Counted from the stretch's first letter, positions 23,580-34,908 are shown. The stretch: 64,000 bases of DNA from Diphasiastrum complanatum (GCA_029204225.1 CM055102.1:10367456-10431455); one strand, 5' to 3'. The notes: a model not told the origin generated them from the letters alone. Numbers and translations: made by a program.

Positions 23580-23855
23580 CTAAAAAATACGAGGCTTCCA
23601 TGCCTCATCATGATCTTCAAGATTAAGCACACTAGCTTTATTAGTCCAAACTCTATGAACTCTATCCAAAATGGATCTAATCTTGAAACCATACTCTAAC
23701 TTGATCAAATTGAGACTAAATACTTTCTTAAGGATGTAAGTGGCCTCAATGGATGTTTCACTTACTCTCAAAAGAAGTTTACAACATGCCTCGTCAAATG
23801 AAGGAACGAATTCTTCAATATGTTTGAGCTTGTTCTTATTCTTGTTCTTACTCAA
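23580..23855 (-). CDS. unidentified 91-codon open frame beside LTR
   Basis: Minus-strand frame with a lysine/asparagine-rich start (MSKNKNKNKLKHIEE) and a plausible folded middle (SFDEACCKLLLRVSETSIEA, LDRVHRVWTNK). I do not recognise a domain. It sits where the RNase H of a copia element would be expected relative to the LTR at 22478-23309, but shows no RNase H motif. It could be captured sequence in a non-autonomous element, or chance. The start codon may not be a true ATG. Confidence 0.2.
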   Translation of the reverse strand: MSKNKNKNKLKHIEEFVPSFDEACCKLLLRVSETSIEATYILKKVFSLNLIKLEYGFKIRSILDRVHRVWTNKASVLNLEDHDEAWKPRIF

Positions 23856-24262
23856 TTTAAAAGCATTTTGGATTTCTATTTGTTGAAATCAAGAAAGGTA
23901 CATATATGGCTAATTGTCTTGTTATGCTTGCTTGCGCAAGCAAAGGCCAAAACAAGCCTCCGCAAATGAAAGAGATGAGAAGAACATCAAGATTGTCGTT
24001 TGATTTTGACAGAAGAAGCCATTCATGTGATATTATACACAAAAAAGCCTTGAACAATTTCTGATCAAGGTCGCCACGGGCCGCATAGCAAAGATCTATC
24101 ATCCAGAATGAAGCCTCTCAAGGTTAATGTAGACGATGAAAGCCATTGCAAAGGAATGAATGAACAACGTGGATCTGCATGCAGGAAAAGCAAAATATGA
24201 ATGCGGCACATGTAAGAGAATCTTCAATTTGGCTACCAGTGATGCGATCAGAACAAATTTTT

Positions 24263-24306
24263 TTGCTCTCCAGCTCTACTCGCCGGCGAGTAGAGCTGGA
24301 GAGCAA
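24263..24306. repeat. perfect 44-bp palindrome
   Basis: Each 22-bp arm is exact and the centre is CGCC/GGCG with no loop. The sequence around the centre is CTCTACTCGCCGGCGAGTAG. It would extrude as a cruciform or fold as a full hairpin in RNA. Two related palindromes follow at 24391-24430 and 24571-24606. Confidence 0.95.
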
Positions 24307-24390
24307 TTTTTTTTGGCTTGCCAGATTGCTGGTGGGGCAATAAAAATTTGACCTGCCATCAATCAGCGATCTGGCAGAACAATTTTTTTT

Positions 24391-24430
24391 GCTCTGTATC
24401 TCTACTCGCTGGTGAGTAGAGCTGGAGAGC
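24391..24430. repeat. second palindrome of cluster, imperfect
   Basis: Related to the 24263 palindrome, with mismatches (gtat in the left arm, tggt at the centre). Between the two, TGCCAGATTGCTG and its near reverse complement (cagcgatctggca) plus AATTTTTTTT tracts make a larger inverted layout. Confidence 0.9.
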
Positions 24431-24570
24431 ATTTTTGTTTGCATTGCCAGGCAATAAAATAGTTAGAGATCATTTTTGTTTGGGCATAACTGCTGGGCAT
24501 AAATGCAAGGCATAAACAAATGGTTTGATAGTTGTTTATGCCGGATCGTTGGCAAAGTCAAAAAAACTGC

Positions 24571-24606
24571 CCTCCAACTCTACTCGTCGGCGATTAGAGT
24601 TGGAGG
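24571..24606. repeat. third palindrome of cluster
   Basis: Arms CCTCCAACTCTA and TAGAGTTGGAGG are perfectly complementary over 12 bp, around a 12-bp centre similar to the other two copies. The arms have changed together relative to the first palindrome (agctct to aactct on both sides), so pairing is kept. Confidence 0.9.
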
Positions 24607-24879
24607 TCAAAATTTTCTGCCCACATTTGCAAAGGTGTAGTAATTCAAATGGCTCAAAGAGTCAGGATGTTAGATTTCTGGTTCGAAGAGAGAGAAGAGC
24701 TCATTCGTAGTAAGTTGAATCTCGATGCTCATTCGAAGAGAGATTCGAATTTGGCCTCCATGTTCCAAGGTGGGACTTGAGAAATAAGGACAAAATATTT
24801 GTCTTTGTATTGCATATTGCCTTTAAGAGTGTGATGGTTGGTTTAAAAACGTGATAGTGGCAGAGGCTCGTCTCTTATT

Positions 24880-25400
24880 GGGACGGATACGATGACGCCC
24901 GCCCCAATGCATTGCAGCCACGTGTCCTCACCCTGCCCCCACCATCTGCCCCCTGCCAGCCACCTGCACACCTTCCTGCAAAGCTCAACTTTGTCCCATA
25001 AGTTTCCTATGGACTGAGCAGCTTCTGTATATATTATAGAAATTGTCTAAGACTCCCATGTGTGCACGCCTAGGGGCACGCCAGTCACGCACGATGCTCG
25101 GGGAAAATTCGTGCTCCAGCTTCCCGCCGCCACGTTTGCTCGGCGCCACCTGGCCCTGCCCGGCACCCCAGCCTACCTGCCCGGCGCCACCTTGCGCCTG
25201 CGCCCGCCTCCCTGCCTGCCCGTGTGGCGCCAGCCTGTGCCCCGCCCGGTGCCACACACGCTGCCCGGTGCTAGGGCAGGGTGCTCGGAACCGCGAGAGC
25301 GGTCTCACAAAAAGAATTTCGAGGGCTCGGGCACCCTGTCCACGTGTCGCATAGGCACGGGAGCGGGCGTTACTCCCCCTCCCGGGCCAATAAGTGCCAA
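24880..25400. repeat. GC-rich dispersed repeat, copy 1
   Basis: A GC island in AT-rich surroundings. It has tcccataag (24995), a TATATATTATAG box near 25030 and catgtgtgc, then degenerate repeats of a CCCGGCGCCACCTG-like unit to about 25290. The same order of landmarks occurs in 42890-43273. Long open frames on both strands here reflect GC composition and are not called as genes. A ggcaccctgtcc motif at 25329 resembles the terminal repeat of the second copy. Confidence 0.7.
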
Positions 25401-25419
25401 TAAGTGACATCGGTGGCAC

Positions 25420-26090
25420 AGGGAAAATTCAATAGTGCCCTTAGAAAATATGTGTCTTAAGCCTTTCTTTCAATAACCATTTAATGCAACTGCCTTCAAA
25501 GAAAAGATTGAGAGCGATGTACAAGCTGCCTTTCGGGAACTAGGTATTGCATTGAAATTATGAGTTGGAGAGCAGAAGTTACCATATGACAATATGCCTT
25601 AGTATGGGCAATGCCTTACAAAATGTATGCGACTTTGAAAACAGAGGCTAGTCTTGACAAATGAGCATGCCTTCAAAATTTAATTGCCATAGAACTGACT
25701 TATGAGTAGACAAAAGCACTACTTCATAGCTTTGGCTTAGAAATTGTGCATTCAAGAACAATGCGTAACAAATGACTTATAGAATTTAGTGTTAATAAAA
25801 ATGGTTATTCATAGCCCATAAGGTCCTTAATAGATAAAATCAAACCATATTTCCTTTTCTCATGCTAGCCAAAACACACACTACAATATTATGCCAAATT
25901 TTACATCCTTCCAAAAATCACCTTATGCTTATATGTGTAGTTTTCCATCTCAAACTCGATGAGCTCTAAAATTACTTTATTTAACTTCTGAATGATACAT
26001 CCCTTTGCATGTAGTGATGTTTGAAACATATGTGCATTAGGCAAGATAAGACCTCTTTTAAATTTTGCAAATAATTTTTATTGGAGACAC
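25420..26090. other. no recognised gene
   Basis: AT-rich sequence with several tgccttcaaa/tgccttag strings, like those flanking the gypsy element at 51340-51500 and 59010-59150. This suggests a shared old dispersed repeat. Nothing coding is supported. Confidence 0.4.
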
Positions 26091-26097
26091 TCAAACA

Positions 26098-26224
<127 letters not shown>

Positions 26225-26926
26225 CATTAACATCATGAGACAAGGTCGATGCTAGGCCATTTTGGGACCCTTTCCTCACCCACCTAAGTTTAAAATTAGA
26301 TTTTGATATCGGGTTTGTTTGATGTGGAAAGATGAGGGGAGGGGAGTTTAAGAAGAGAAGAAATCATGGGAGAGGTCCTAAGAGAAGAGGGATCACATGA
26401 GGAGTCTTAGTATGTCTTCGAGCTAGAAAGATCGAGGTTCCTAGGATTCCTACCCTAAAATTGTGTTTAGTACTACAATAAATCTAATTCTATGTCATCA
26501 TTGCAAAGATTTATTAGCTCTAATAAGTCTAATTTTGTGTCAATATTGCAAAAATATTAGCTCCAATGTGTGGCCAATATATACATATGTTTATATATGT
26601 ATTGGGTTACGAATTTTTAATTATAACATAATATTATATTGTACATTATTATAATGATATCTTTTATATCAAGTAGGGTATAATATAATATATATTATTT
26701 GACTAATATGTGTAATAATTCATAACATGAGTATTATTCTATAGTGTATAACTATCTCTGTGTGTCTGTAATAATCTAATACACGTTAAATACAATATAT
26801 AATCATATTTGTATAACTTTTAAGTAGTATCACCAAAAATTGGATTACCACTTCTAGAAAACTCATTTCTGTTTAGCTAGCCATGACTAATAGATTGTGC
26901 AAAAAAAAACTCACAAAACTCACTTT

Positions 26927-27430
26927 TCATTTACTCGCAAAATGTTTGAACTCACCTGAAAGCACATAACAACCAAAAAGAGGAGTCATAGTGCCATCGC
27001 TAATCTGCTGGTTCCGAGAAGTCCAGATCTTCCAGAGTACCAATAGCTTGCAGACATGCCAGAAGGTGAGGGCATCATAGTCCATAGTTTGTGAATCACC
27101 CAATAGAATTGAGCAAACAATAAGAGGTGGTGAGGTCCTCCAATGATTGAAGAGTTGTGCAAAGGCAACCCAACGATGCCTATGGTAGTTAAAAAAAAGA
27201 TGCTCAGTAGATTCAACCTCCAATTGGCAAACTAGGTACAAGCGATCTTACAGGAAGGGCCACTTGGCACAAACAAGAAGAGATCTAGAGACAATTTGGT
27301 AACCAAGATATTTGAGCTTGCCCATAGGGATGGAAGGAACAGTCACAAATCTCTTACGCCAGAGTGCAGGAAAATCAAACAAGGCCCAATGGGTATTGAA
27401 ATAGTCAGGGAAGAGGGAGAGGCTTAGTTT
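26927..27430 (-). pseudogene. LINE 3' fragment (zf-RVT region)
   Basis: Minus-strand reading gives ALWRKRFVTVPSIPMGKLKY, a CAKWPFL segment, then LVCQLEVESTEHLFFNYHRH, WVAFAQLF, SILLGD, CKLLVLWKIWTSRNQQISDG. This is the C-terminal zinc-binding and linker region of plant L1-type LINE proteins (pattern C..C....ES..HLFF.C.., then LL..IW..RN). A stop separates the two halves and expected cysteines are partly lost. The RT core, endonuclease and a poly(A) tail are not visible, so it is a truncated, dead piece. Confidence 0.75.
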
Positions 27431-27439
27431 GTGGGCTTG

Positions 27440-28210
27440 TGAACCCTAGTCGAAGCTTCAAGCTCCTTGTGTCGATGAGTATACATTAACTTGGCTTTTG
27501 TACTCGGGCCAAGCCCGTGCTCAAACTTATTGTAGAAAGTAGACATCATTTGAAAACTTTCCTATTTTAATAGCGGGGGTCAAAGGGAAACGTTGCATAC
27601 CAAGGCTCAAGCTAACCAACTCAACCAAGCCTATTGGATAAAATGGTCCTTTATGGTGTCGCAAAACTTAAAACTATTCAATATACACTTTCATGTTGTG
27701 ATATAGTAGGAAGTAGTCATTTCCTTGAGATACTTATTAGTCACTCATTTTTGGAGGTTTGGCCCTCACCCTTGAGGCATTATATGGCATAGTCTACTTA
27801 CTCTAGTGCTTGCCAAAAACCTCTTATTCACCTACTAGAAATTTTTTGTAGTTTCTCATAATCGTGACATGTTTGAACCCTTATAGGTTACGTGCCTATC
27901 AAGTATTAAACTATAGGTTTTTATTTTCAAATAATATTTTTTTGGTTTAAGATTTTAGAAATAATTAGTTTGACTCTAGGCTTTGATATATCCTTTGAGT
28001 GACCCAATATAAAGTTTTAACAAAGTGCATGCCATTTTTATATTTTTTCAAAATATAAAAATCATACCGGTGTTTTTTAATCATTATTAACTTTCTAATA
28101 TATATTAAAATGTACAAATTTAGCAATTTGATATTGATTATTGCATCATCTCAATTTGCTTGACTCAATAAAACTATGTAACGTAAGCTAATATGAATCT
28201 ACCTACTTTA
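27440..28210. other. AT-rich, no recognised gene
   Basis: No open frame longer than about 60 codons has recognisable residues, and no repeat unit was found. It separates the LINE fragment from the satellite array. Confidence 0.45.
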
Positions 28211-28214
28211 CTAC

Positions 28215-29505
28215 ACTTTGTAAATCGACACTGGACCAGTTCTTGGGGATGCTGGAAATAGTCCATTTAGTTGGCATTCCCCCCGACAGAAAGGGCGTTT
28301 CTAGACAAACGACATCGAAACTGAGCTGCAAATGGTCTTGTGGCTTCGTGTCAAGCCCACGAACTTGTGGACACCTCCCATCCAAAGTTCTGTTCGTTTT
28401 TTACTGAATCCGACCAATTCCTAGCTCGATGGGCCTAGATTCCCAGGACTATATTTAGGGTTTCTGGTTCGGACGCACGTTTTGTTGTGAGTACTGAACA
28501 TCTGGTTTAGTCCCGTGGATTCGTCTCGGCGTGCAGTGATGGAACATACCGTCTAGAAACGGACTCCGTTCGACGACACTGGACCGGTTCTTAGGGATGC
28601 TGAAAAGTAGTCCATTTAGTGGCATTCCCCCGACAGAAAAGGCGTTTTCGGACAAACAGCATTGGAATTGAGCTGCAAATGGTCCTATGGGTTCGTGTTG
28701 AGCCCACGAACCCGTGGACACCTCATGTCCGAGGTTCTCAACGACACGAACTTATAGGACCATTTGCAGCTCAATTTCGACGCCGTTTGTCTGGAAACAT
28801 TCTTTCTGCCAGGGGATGCCACTAAATGAACTACTTTTCAACATCCTCAAGAACCGATTCAGTGTCGTCAAACGAAGTCTCTTTTTCAGATTGTCTGTTT
28901 CATCCTATGCTGCACGCCAATATGAACCTACAACACTAAACTAGACTCCAAATGGTTCAGTACTCATGGCGAAACGTGCGTCCAAACCATAAATCCTAAG
29001 CATAATTATGAAATTCTAGGCCCTTCGAGCCAGGAATTTTAGTAAAAAATAGTCAAAACCTCGGATGGGAGGTGTCCACAGGTTTGTGGGCTCAACACAA
29101 ACTTATAGAACCATTTGCAGATCAATTCCAACGCCGTTCATCTGAAAACGGCCTTTCTGTCGGGGGGAATGCCACTAAATGGACTACTTTTCAGCATCTC
29201 CGAGAATCAGTCTAGTGTCACCGAATGGAGTCCATTTTTTAGATCTATTCCATCCTGTGGTACCCGCCGCTGCACGTCGATACAAACCTACAACACTAAA
29301 CTGGACTCCAAACGGTTCAGTACTCACAACAAAACGTGCGTCCCCAAAATAGAAACCCTAAACGTAGTTCTGAAATTCTAGGCTCGTCGAGCCTTGGTCG
29401 GATTCAGTAAAAAATAGTGAACCTATGGACACCTCCTGTTCGAGGTTTTGACTATTTTTGACTGAATTTGACCAATTCCTAGCTCGACGGGCCTAGAATC
29501 TCAGA
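28215..29505. repeat. satellite-like array of ~350-bp units, mixed orientation
   Basis: The landmark gtccattta occurs at 28261 and 28610 (349 bp apart). Its reverse complement, actaaat, occurs at 28821 and 29174 (353 bp apart). The array runs in one orientation to about 28740, flips, then flips back near 29428. Each unit carries a cgacagaaagggcgttt-like block, gagctgcaaatggtc, gtggacacctc, ccaattcctagctcga, a tagggtttctggttcgg block and an actgaac block. Identity between units is clear but not perfect. No protein is supported; frames differ between units. Confidence 0.9.
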
Positions 29506-29509
29506 ACAA

Positions 29510-30778
29510 AAAATCAAAATTATTTTTTTGTTAACAAACCCCACCCTGCCTCACCATCTCCATCTCCAACTCATTACTCAAGCTCCCTACCTTGTCTCTT
29601 CCAATCACGGCCCGCCCCGCTCCTCCTTGTCTCGGCCATGCTCGCTCCTCCATGTCGTGCTCTACAGCCTGCACACACACTGTGCTTCTCCTTGTCTCGA
29701 CGTCTTGACCGCGTGTTGTACAACTTGTTCAGACGATTGATGTCATTGGATCCAGGTGCACAATCTTAAAGTTATGGGAGACTGATGACAAAATAACTTT
29801 TTTCAAAGAAAACGCAAAAAATATAAAGAGATTAGCCGGAAACACCTCGGTTGGAGCCAATGTTGAGGTGATAGATGTCTTCCTAACCTAGAAATCATGT
29901 CAATGCACAGTGTGGGAATCGATGTGGACTTGGTAAGTGTTGTGAGCGGGGAATAGTGGTGACTAATACACCAGATGTGCTGACTGATGAGACTGCCGAC
30001 TTTGCCCTTGCTTTGGGGGACATTTACTTTCACATAGATTATGAAGGGGATGAGCAACTTCATATATGCAAGTCACAACCAAGAACATCAAAAAACAAAA
30101 GCAAACTTGAAAACTTCTAATTTCATATATAAAGATATAAATAAGCTTTAAACAAAGATCATACTCGGTATTGCCACATTTATAGACACGCCTTGAGCAA
30201 AGATTTGAAAATGTTCTCTGAAACCAAAATGATTAAAATAGCTTAATCATGAGCCTATGATGTTACTCTTTGGACGGCCCACCAACTGTACCTTGTATAG
30301 CTTAAAAAATCATTGAAATTTCATCATAGATAATGCTCACAACTTGGATAACAGTGATCATTCGAAATGATAAACATCACTTTGCAGAGATTACCAACCC
30401 ATCTTGTCGCTTCAGCTAGATCCCGTAAGGTTGATGAAAGTTGGAATCTAAAAGGAACTCAAATTCTCAATCCTCATATAGTGGTGAACTATCGAGGAGG
30501 GAGGTCCACGTGATTTATGTGCCTTCTGATATTCAGTGTTCACCTATTCTCTCATGCTTTGTATGTCGTCACAGTTAGAGTGAAGAGAAGTTACATACAG
30601 CTACTCCTTTACTAAATATTAGAAAAAGGACTTGTGCTACACATGTAAGATAAAATGAATAGGAATGTAAGTTACACATGGTGTGTGGGCAGTCGCTACA
30701 ATCATTGATGAAGTCTTTATCATACACAATGTTTTTGAAAAAAAACACTAATGCATGTATATTTTTTCTCTCTTGTAG
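29510..30778. other. no recognised gene
   Basis: Short frames only. A pyrimidine tract ending TCTCTCTTGTAG at 30778 looks like a splice acceptor for the SET-like segment that follows. Confidence 0.4.
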
Positions 30779-31253
30779 AATAGTACATTGGTGTCAACCT
30801 CTTGCACAATTGATAATCTTACCAACAAGATAAGAAATATTGAATTTGGATCATCTTTGGCATTGGACGAAGATCTAGTTGATGATTTTATTGATGAGGC
30901 CCCTAATGCCGGATTAGGTTTATTTTCTTTGACTAGCATTGATGTCCCTTTGAATAGTGTCGTCACATTAATGCCATATGCAGGACCTCAATATAATTGG
31001 GGTGATTGGCATGCTCTATGTCGCCACCAATGGAAAATGCAAATATATGGTTTAAATTCCAATGCTTGTTCTTTGGAAGAGAGGCGCATGCAAGGAAAAG
31101 TGTTTCAAAAACACACCATATGGGCGTCCAGAAATACATGGAAACATCGCTGCATACTAGATATGTGAAAGCTTGTGCGATAAGACCTATTAAATGTGGT
31201 GAAGAACTATTCATCAACTATAGCTTCAATCGTCCTCTACCAAGTTGTGTACA
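30779..31253 (+). pseudogene. SET-domain-like fragment, frameshifted
   Basis: After a splice-acceptor-like tract, a frame reads DEAPNAGLGLFSLTSIDVPL, LMPYAGPQYNW and MQIYGLNSNAC. A second frame, after a shift near 31070, reads THHMGVQKYMET and YVKACAIRPIKCGEELFINY. SET methyltransferase domains begin with G-x-GLF/GVF, have Y-x-G, and end with an AxRDI..GEEL...Y motif; both ends are recognisable. The central N-H-S-C type motif is not clearly visible. SET proteins methylate lysines, mostly on histones. It could be a captured host fragment or part of the transposon whose transposase lies 640 bp downstream on the same strand. Not functional as read. Confidence 0.55.
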
Positions 31254-31339
31254 AAAAGTTTTGAGCCAAGCACAACCATGTGCGTTGTTAATACCAAAAG
31301 TACATCCTTTTCATTCGAGTTCAAGTTGGATTTCTTATT

Positions 31340-31890
31340 TGACTTTCAATTTAGATATGACGTTTTCTTTGGATGTCTTATTTAAGTTCACATTTGATAT
31401 GATGTTTGATGTTAAGTTTTTACAAATAATGCTCAATCATCAATGTCTTGTTTCAATTTTAATTATAATATAATGTTCAATTAAGATGTCTTATATAAGT
31501 TTCAATTTGGATATGATGTTTGATGTTTAAGTTTTAGAAATTATGTTCAATTTTCATGTCTTGTTTAAGTTTCAATTTGAATATCATGTTCGATTTTGAT
31601 GTCATATTTAAGTTTCAATTTGAATGATTCTTAGTGTTTAGGTTTTAACACAAAATATTTAGCTATATCGAAAGTATATACAATGGTTTTAATCTAATTA
31701 GTATTACATTCTTGATATTCAATATTTGAATTATAAGATGATATCTTTTATTTGAGAACGTGAATAGTCTTAATAGTGGTATTTGTGTTTTTTTTAAATA
31801 ATGTTCAATTTTCATATCTTGATTTAAGTTCCAATTTGTATATATTATTGTTCAATTTTGATGTCTTATTTGTTTTCCCATGTTTGAAGG
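31340..31890. repeat. degenerate AT-rich minisatellite
   Basis: A unit near aagtttcaatttgatatgat followed by gttcgattttgatgtctta recurs six or more times with drifting length (roughly 55-80 bp). It lies between the SET-like and transposase-like segments. Confidence 0.7.
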
Positions 31891-31892
31891 AA

Positions 31893-32750
31893 TACAAATC
31901 GTCATCTAGTTCTAGTGAGGATCACATACATTCTGTATCCACCACAAGATTGGGATACAATGGGCCACATATAGATCAACTATCTCGTCGTGAGCGGATG
32001 GGATTACGAGCCATGATGGAAAATAGATGAACAACAACGTCGCAAGACAAATCGGTCTCGACCTAACTCTTCTTCTTCCTCAAAATCAAGTTCAAGTGAT
32101 GAACATGATTGTTCTATGCAAGATGAAGTTGAAATCATGAACAACTTGATAAATGATGTCTATGAGCATCATGACAATATGAAAGAACCACTGAACACGG
32201 TACCGAATCTTTTGTGACTAACGAGGAACGAAAATTGAGAGAAGAATCACATACACCATTATACCCTGGAGCAAAGACATCTCGTTTGTCCGCTGTGTTG
32301 CTTCTATTGAATCTCCAAGCAAAATATAAATGGAGTGATACAAGTGTTACATCTTTATTTGGGTAAAGAAGATTGAATTTTTTTTTATTTAACTAAGTGT
32401 GTACTTGTGTAAGTTAAAAGTTTTAGTGAATAAGCAATTGTGTTTCATGTTATGAAAATTCATTTGGTTATATACAGGGTATTGTGCAAACTACTCCCAA
32501 AAGGAATAGCATGCTAGAGACGAGAGCCGAGGCACGCAAGATGTTGAATGCAATGGGAATGGACTACACACAACATCATGCTTGTCCAAAAGATTACATC
32601 TTGTATCGTGGTGAGTATCAAGGACAACACAAAGTTTTGGGTCATGTAGCACATTGTTTCATACAATTTGAGTGTATTTGAGTCAATAGTGTTGTCTTTA
32701 AGCATTCAACACGTGCCAAAAGAAGAAAGAACCAAAATTTGTCTATACTC
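31893..32750 (+). pseudogene. CACTA (En/Spm) Tnp2-type transposase fragment
   Basis: Landmarks in order: RRERMGLRAM, a serine-rich stretch, DEVEIMNNLINDVYEHHDN, PLYPGAKTSRLSAVLLLLNL, YKWSDTSVTSLFG, then (after a likely intron 32359-32478, GTAAAG ... TATACAG) NSMLETRAEARKMLNAMGMD and HACPKDYILYRGEYQ. Plant Tnp2 proteins share PLYPGC..FS.LS..L.LL, GN.LP.S..EAKK.L, and HACPNDC.L. The frame shifts near 32205, and the downstream catalytic core is missing because copia gag starts at 32985. CACTA terminal repeats were not found. A SET-like piece precedes it on the same strand. Confidence 0.75.
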
Positions 32751-32984
32751 CAATTCACTTTGAGAGGTTGATCTAGGTTGTCTTGTTTTGGTGGAATATT
32801 TGAGACCTATCTCAAATTCAGTTGCAAGATTTTGCATAGGATTTGGTAGTACACCCAATTGTTTCAGTTCTTATAGTAAAAAAGAAGCAACACACTCAAT
32901 TCCTATAGTGAGAAGTGTAGCAACATTTAGTTTGTTTGGAGCAAGCTCAATCATATTGTTGTCCATATTACAAGAAGTCTTCAC

Positions 32985-33545
32985 ATACATGGCATCTATA
33001 GGAGATTTTCTCTTTGAAGCTAGTGAGAGACTAGATACCTTCAACTATTCAGTTTGGAAGAATAGAATAGAGTCTTTGTTGATTCTTTATGGTGTAATGG
33101 ACATAGTATTAGGAATTGAAGTTGAGCTTGAAACTTATGATGAGGCTTAGAGATTCAAGAAGAGAGCAAGGATTGCTCTTCATATCATCAAATTGAACAT
33201 CTCTGATGAGATGTTGAGAGAAATAAGTTCATGTACCTCTCATCCAAACAGACTTGGGAAACTCTTAAGAACATTTTTGAAGCAAAGATCACATGAAGCC
33301 TACTTCCTCTTAGAAATCAGATCTTTTCTAGTTTTCAAAGAGTTGATAAAAGTGCTTCAAGTTTTGTAATGAGAGTCAAAGATCTTCACAGAGAGATAGC
33401 ATGCATAAAAGATACTCTAGAGAACAATCAACTTGTTCAAGTAGTCCTTAATGGACTTAGAGAAGAGTATGCAAATGTTGTGCAAACTTATGCTATCAAG
33501 GAGGAGCTACCATCTATGGAGGCTCTGATGAAATTCCAGCAAGCT
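32985..33545 (+). pseudogene. Ty1/copia gag fragment
   Basis: Starts MASIGDFLFEASERLDTFNY, then SVWKNRIESLLILYGVMDIV, RARIALHIIKLNIS and, after stops and a frameshift near 33240-33360, MRVKDLHREIACIKDTLE, VVLNGLREEYANVV and EALMKFQQAH. This is the UBN2-type gag region of copia, whose product forms the particle shell. A stop follows DEA at 33148. The zinc knuckle and pol are missing: the sequence runs straight into the opposite-strand LTR at 33546. Confidence 0.85.
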
Positions 33546-33547
33546 CA

Positions 33548-34228
33548 CACGTGTGGGGAATGATCCTCAAGTGTGAATGATCTTCTTAAGCTTTGTGTTT
33601 AGCACATTAACTGATTCTAGAATGGATGTCAAGATCTAGTACAAGATTTTATGGCTAAATCACAATCTAGCATGCTAAGAGAGAGCAATATTCAAGCAAA
33701 TGATAGTGTAGATCCAAAATGACATGAAATAGCTTCAAAGCTTGGTTCTTCATAAAAAATTATGAGAGTGTCTACACATATTTATGGAGTTTGAGGTAGC
33801 TCGAGGTAGAACCATCTCTATCTAACTTCCATCCACATCTATAAGTGAAAACTAGAGTATTAGTGACATTTGTCACTTTACATGCATGCATTTCTACCTA
33901 CTTTTACCAAGTGTCATATTTTTAACTAGAATTGCACAAATCATCATGCATGTGTCCAATTCACTTTGTGCATGCCTTGCATGTGACTATGGATCACTCA
34001 CAACCATTTCATGTGATATGCCACGAGTTTCTAGAAGCATATTATTGACATTTCTAAGTCTACATTCTATATGCAAGTTGTATATCACCAACTAGACTTC
34101 AAGAACCCATGTAGCTCGAGTTTCTTCTAGGCCAAATTTGGCATTTACAATATGAAACAACAAACTCACATAGAAAAAACTTTGTGACAAGCCTAAAGTC
34201 AAGATAGATAATTTTTCATTTCTCAACA
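33548..34228 (-). mobile_element. copia 3' LTR, minus strand
   Basis: On minus, TTTTTAGGAGGAG then TGTTGAGAAATG places the LTR start at 34228. CACACGTGTG (33546-33555) stands at the far end. It serves the RNase H fragment to its right and is related to the LTR at 22478-23309. Confidence 0.75.
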
Positions 34229-34234
34229 CTCCTC

Positions 34235-34908
34235 CTAAAAATAATCTATGTGGACTTGAACATGGATCTTGGTATTATTCCAAGATTGGCTCTATGCTTG
34301 ATGAAGGAATTTTTGTTCAAAGGTTTGGTGAGCAAATCTGCAATACAAGATGATGTGTCGATGTGCTCCAAGTAGATTTCCCCTCCAATGAGCTTCTTTC
34401 TCACGAAGTGATGTGCAACCTCGATGTGTTTGCTCCTTGCATGAAATATTGGATTGTTGGCAAGGGCTTGTGCTGAAATATTATCACATGATCAAAGGTA
34501 GATCATGTTTTTTTATTATCTTTAGCTCCACTAGCAACCTCTTGATCCAAAGCACTTCTTTTGTTGTAGTAGTAAGTGCCTTATATTCAACTTCACAAGA
34601 TGAGAGTGATATAGTATCTTGCTTTTTGGAAAGCCAAGATATCAAATTTCCTCCAAAATATATGACATATGCACTTGTAGATTTCCGATCTACTTTATCA
34701 CTTCCAAAATTTGATTCTAGAATAGCCAACTATGGAAAGATCTTCACTTCTATATAACAAACCATAATCATAGGTTGAAGATATGTATCTAAGTACTATT
34801 TTGGCCATTTTCCAATGATGAATAGTAGGATTTTGCATAGCTTGGCTCAACTTATGAACAGTAAAACTTACATCAGGCCTAGTTATAGTTACGGATAGAG
34901 CCACAGCT
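34235..34908 (-). pseudogene. Ty1/copia RT end and RNase H fragment
   Basis: Minus reading gives ITRPDVSFTVHKLSQAMQNP, HHWKMAKIVLRYI, DYGLLYRSEDLSIVGYS, a shifted frame with DKVDRKSTSAYVIYFGG, SWLSKKQDTISLSSCEVEYKA, EVLWIKRLLVELKI, and then DNISAQALANNPIFHARSKH and CIADLLTKPLNK before the polypurine tract. The residues match element F (62866-64000) closely, so both belong to related lineages. At least two frameshifts inactivate it. It is cut on its 5' side at about 34908, where a gypsy LTR begins. Confidence 0.88.

Noticed and set aside
24985-25419. Long Ala/Pro/Gly/Cys-rich frames on both strands
   Set aside because: GC-rich repeat composition removes stops on both strands; residues are repetitive and differ from the related copy at 42890-43273.
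28203-29381. Possible small protein encoded by the 350-bp satellite unit
   Set aside because: Frames of 60-88 codons start and stop at different places in each unit and are not kept between copies.
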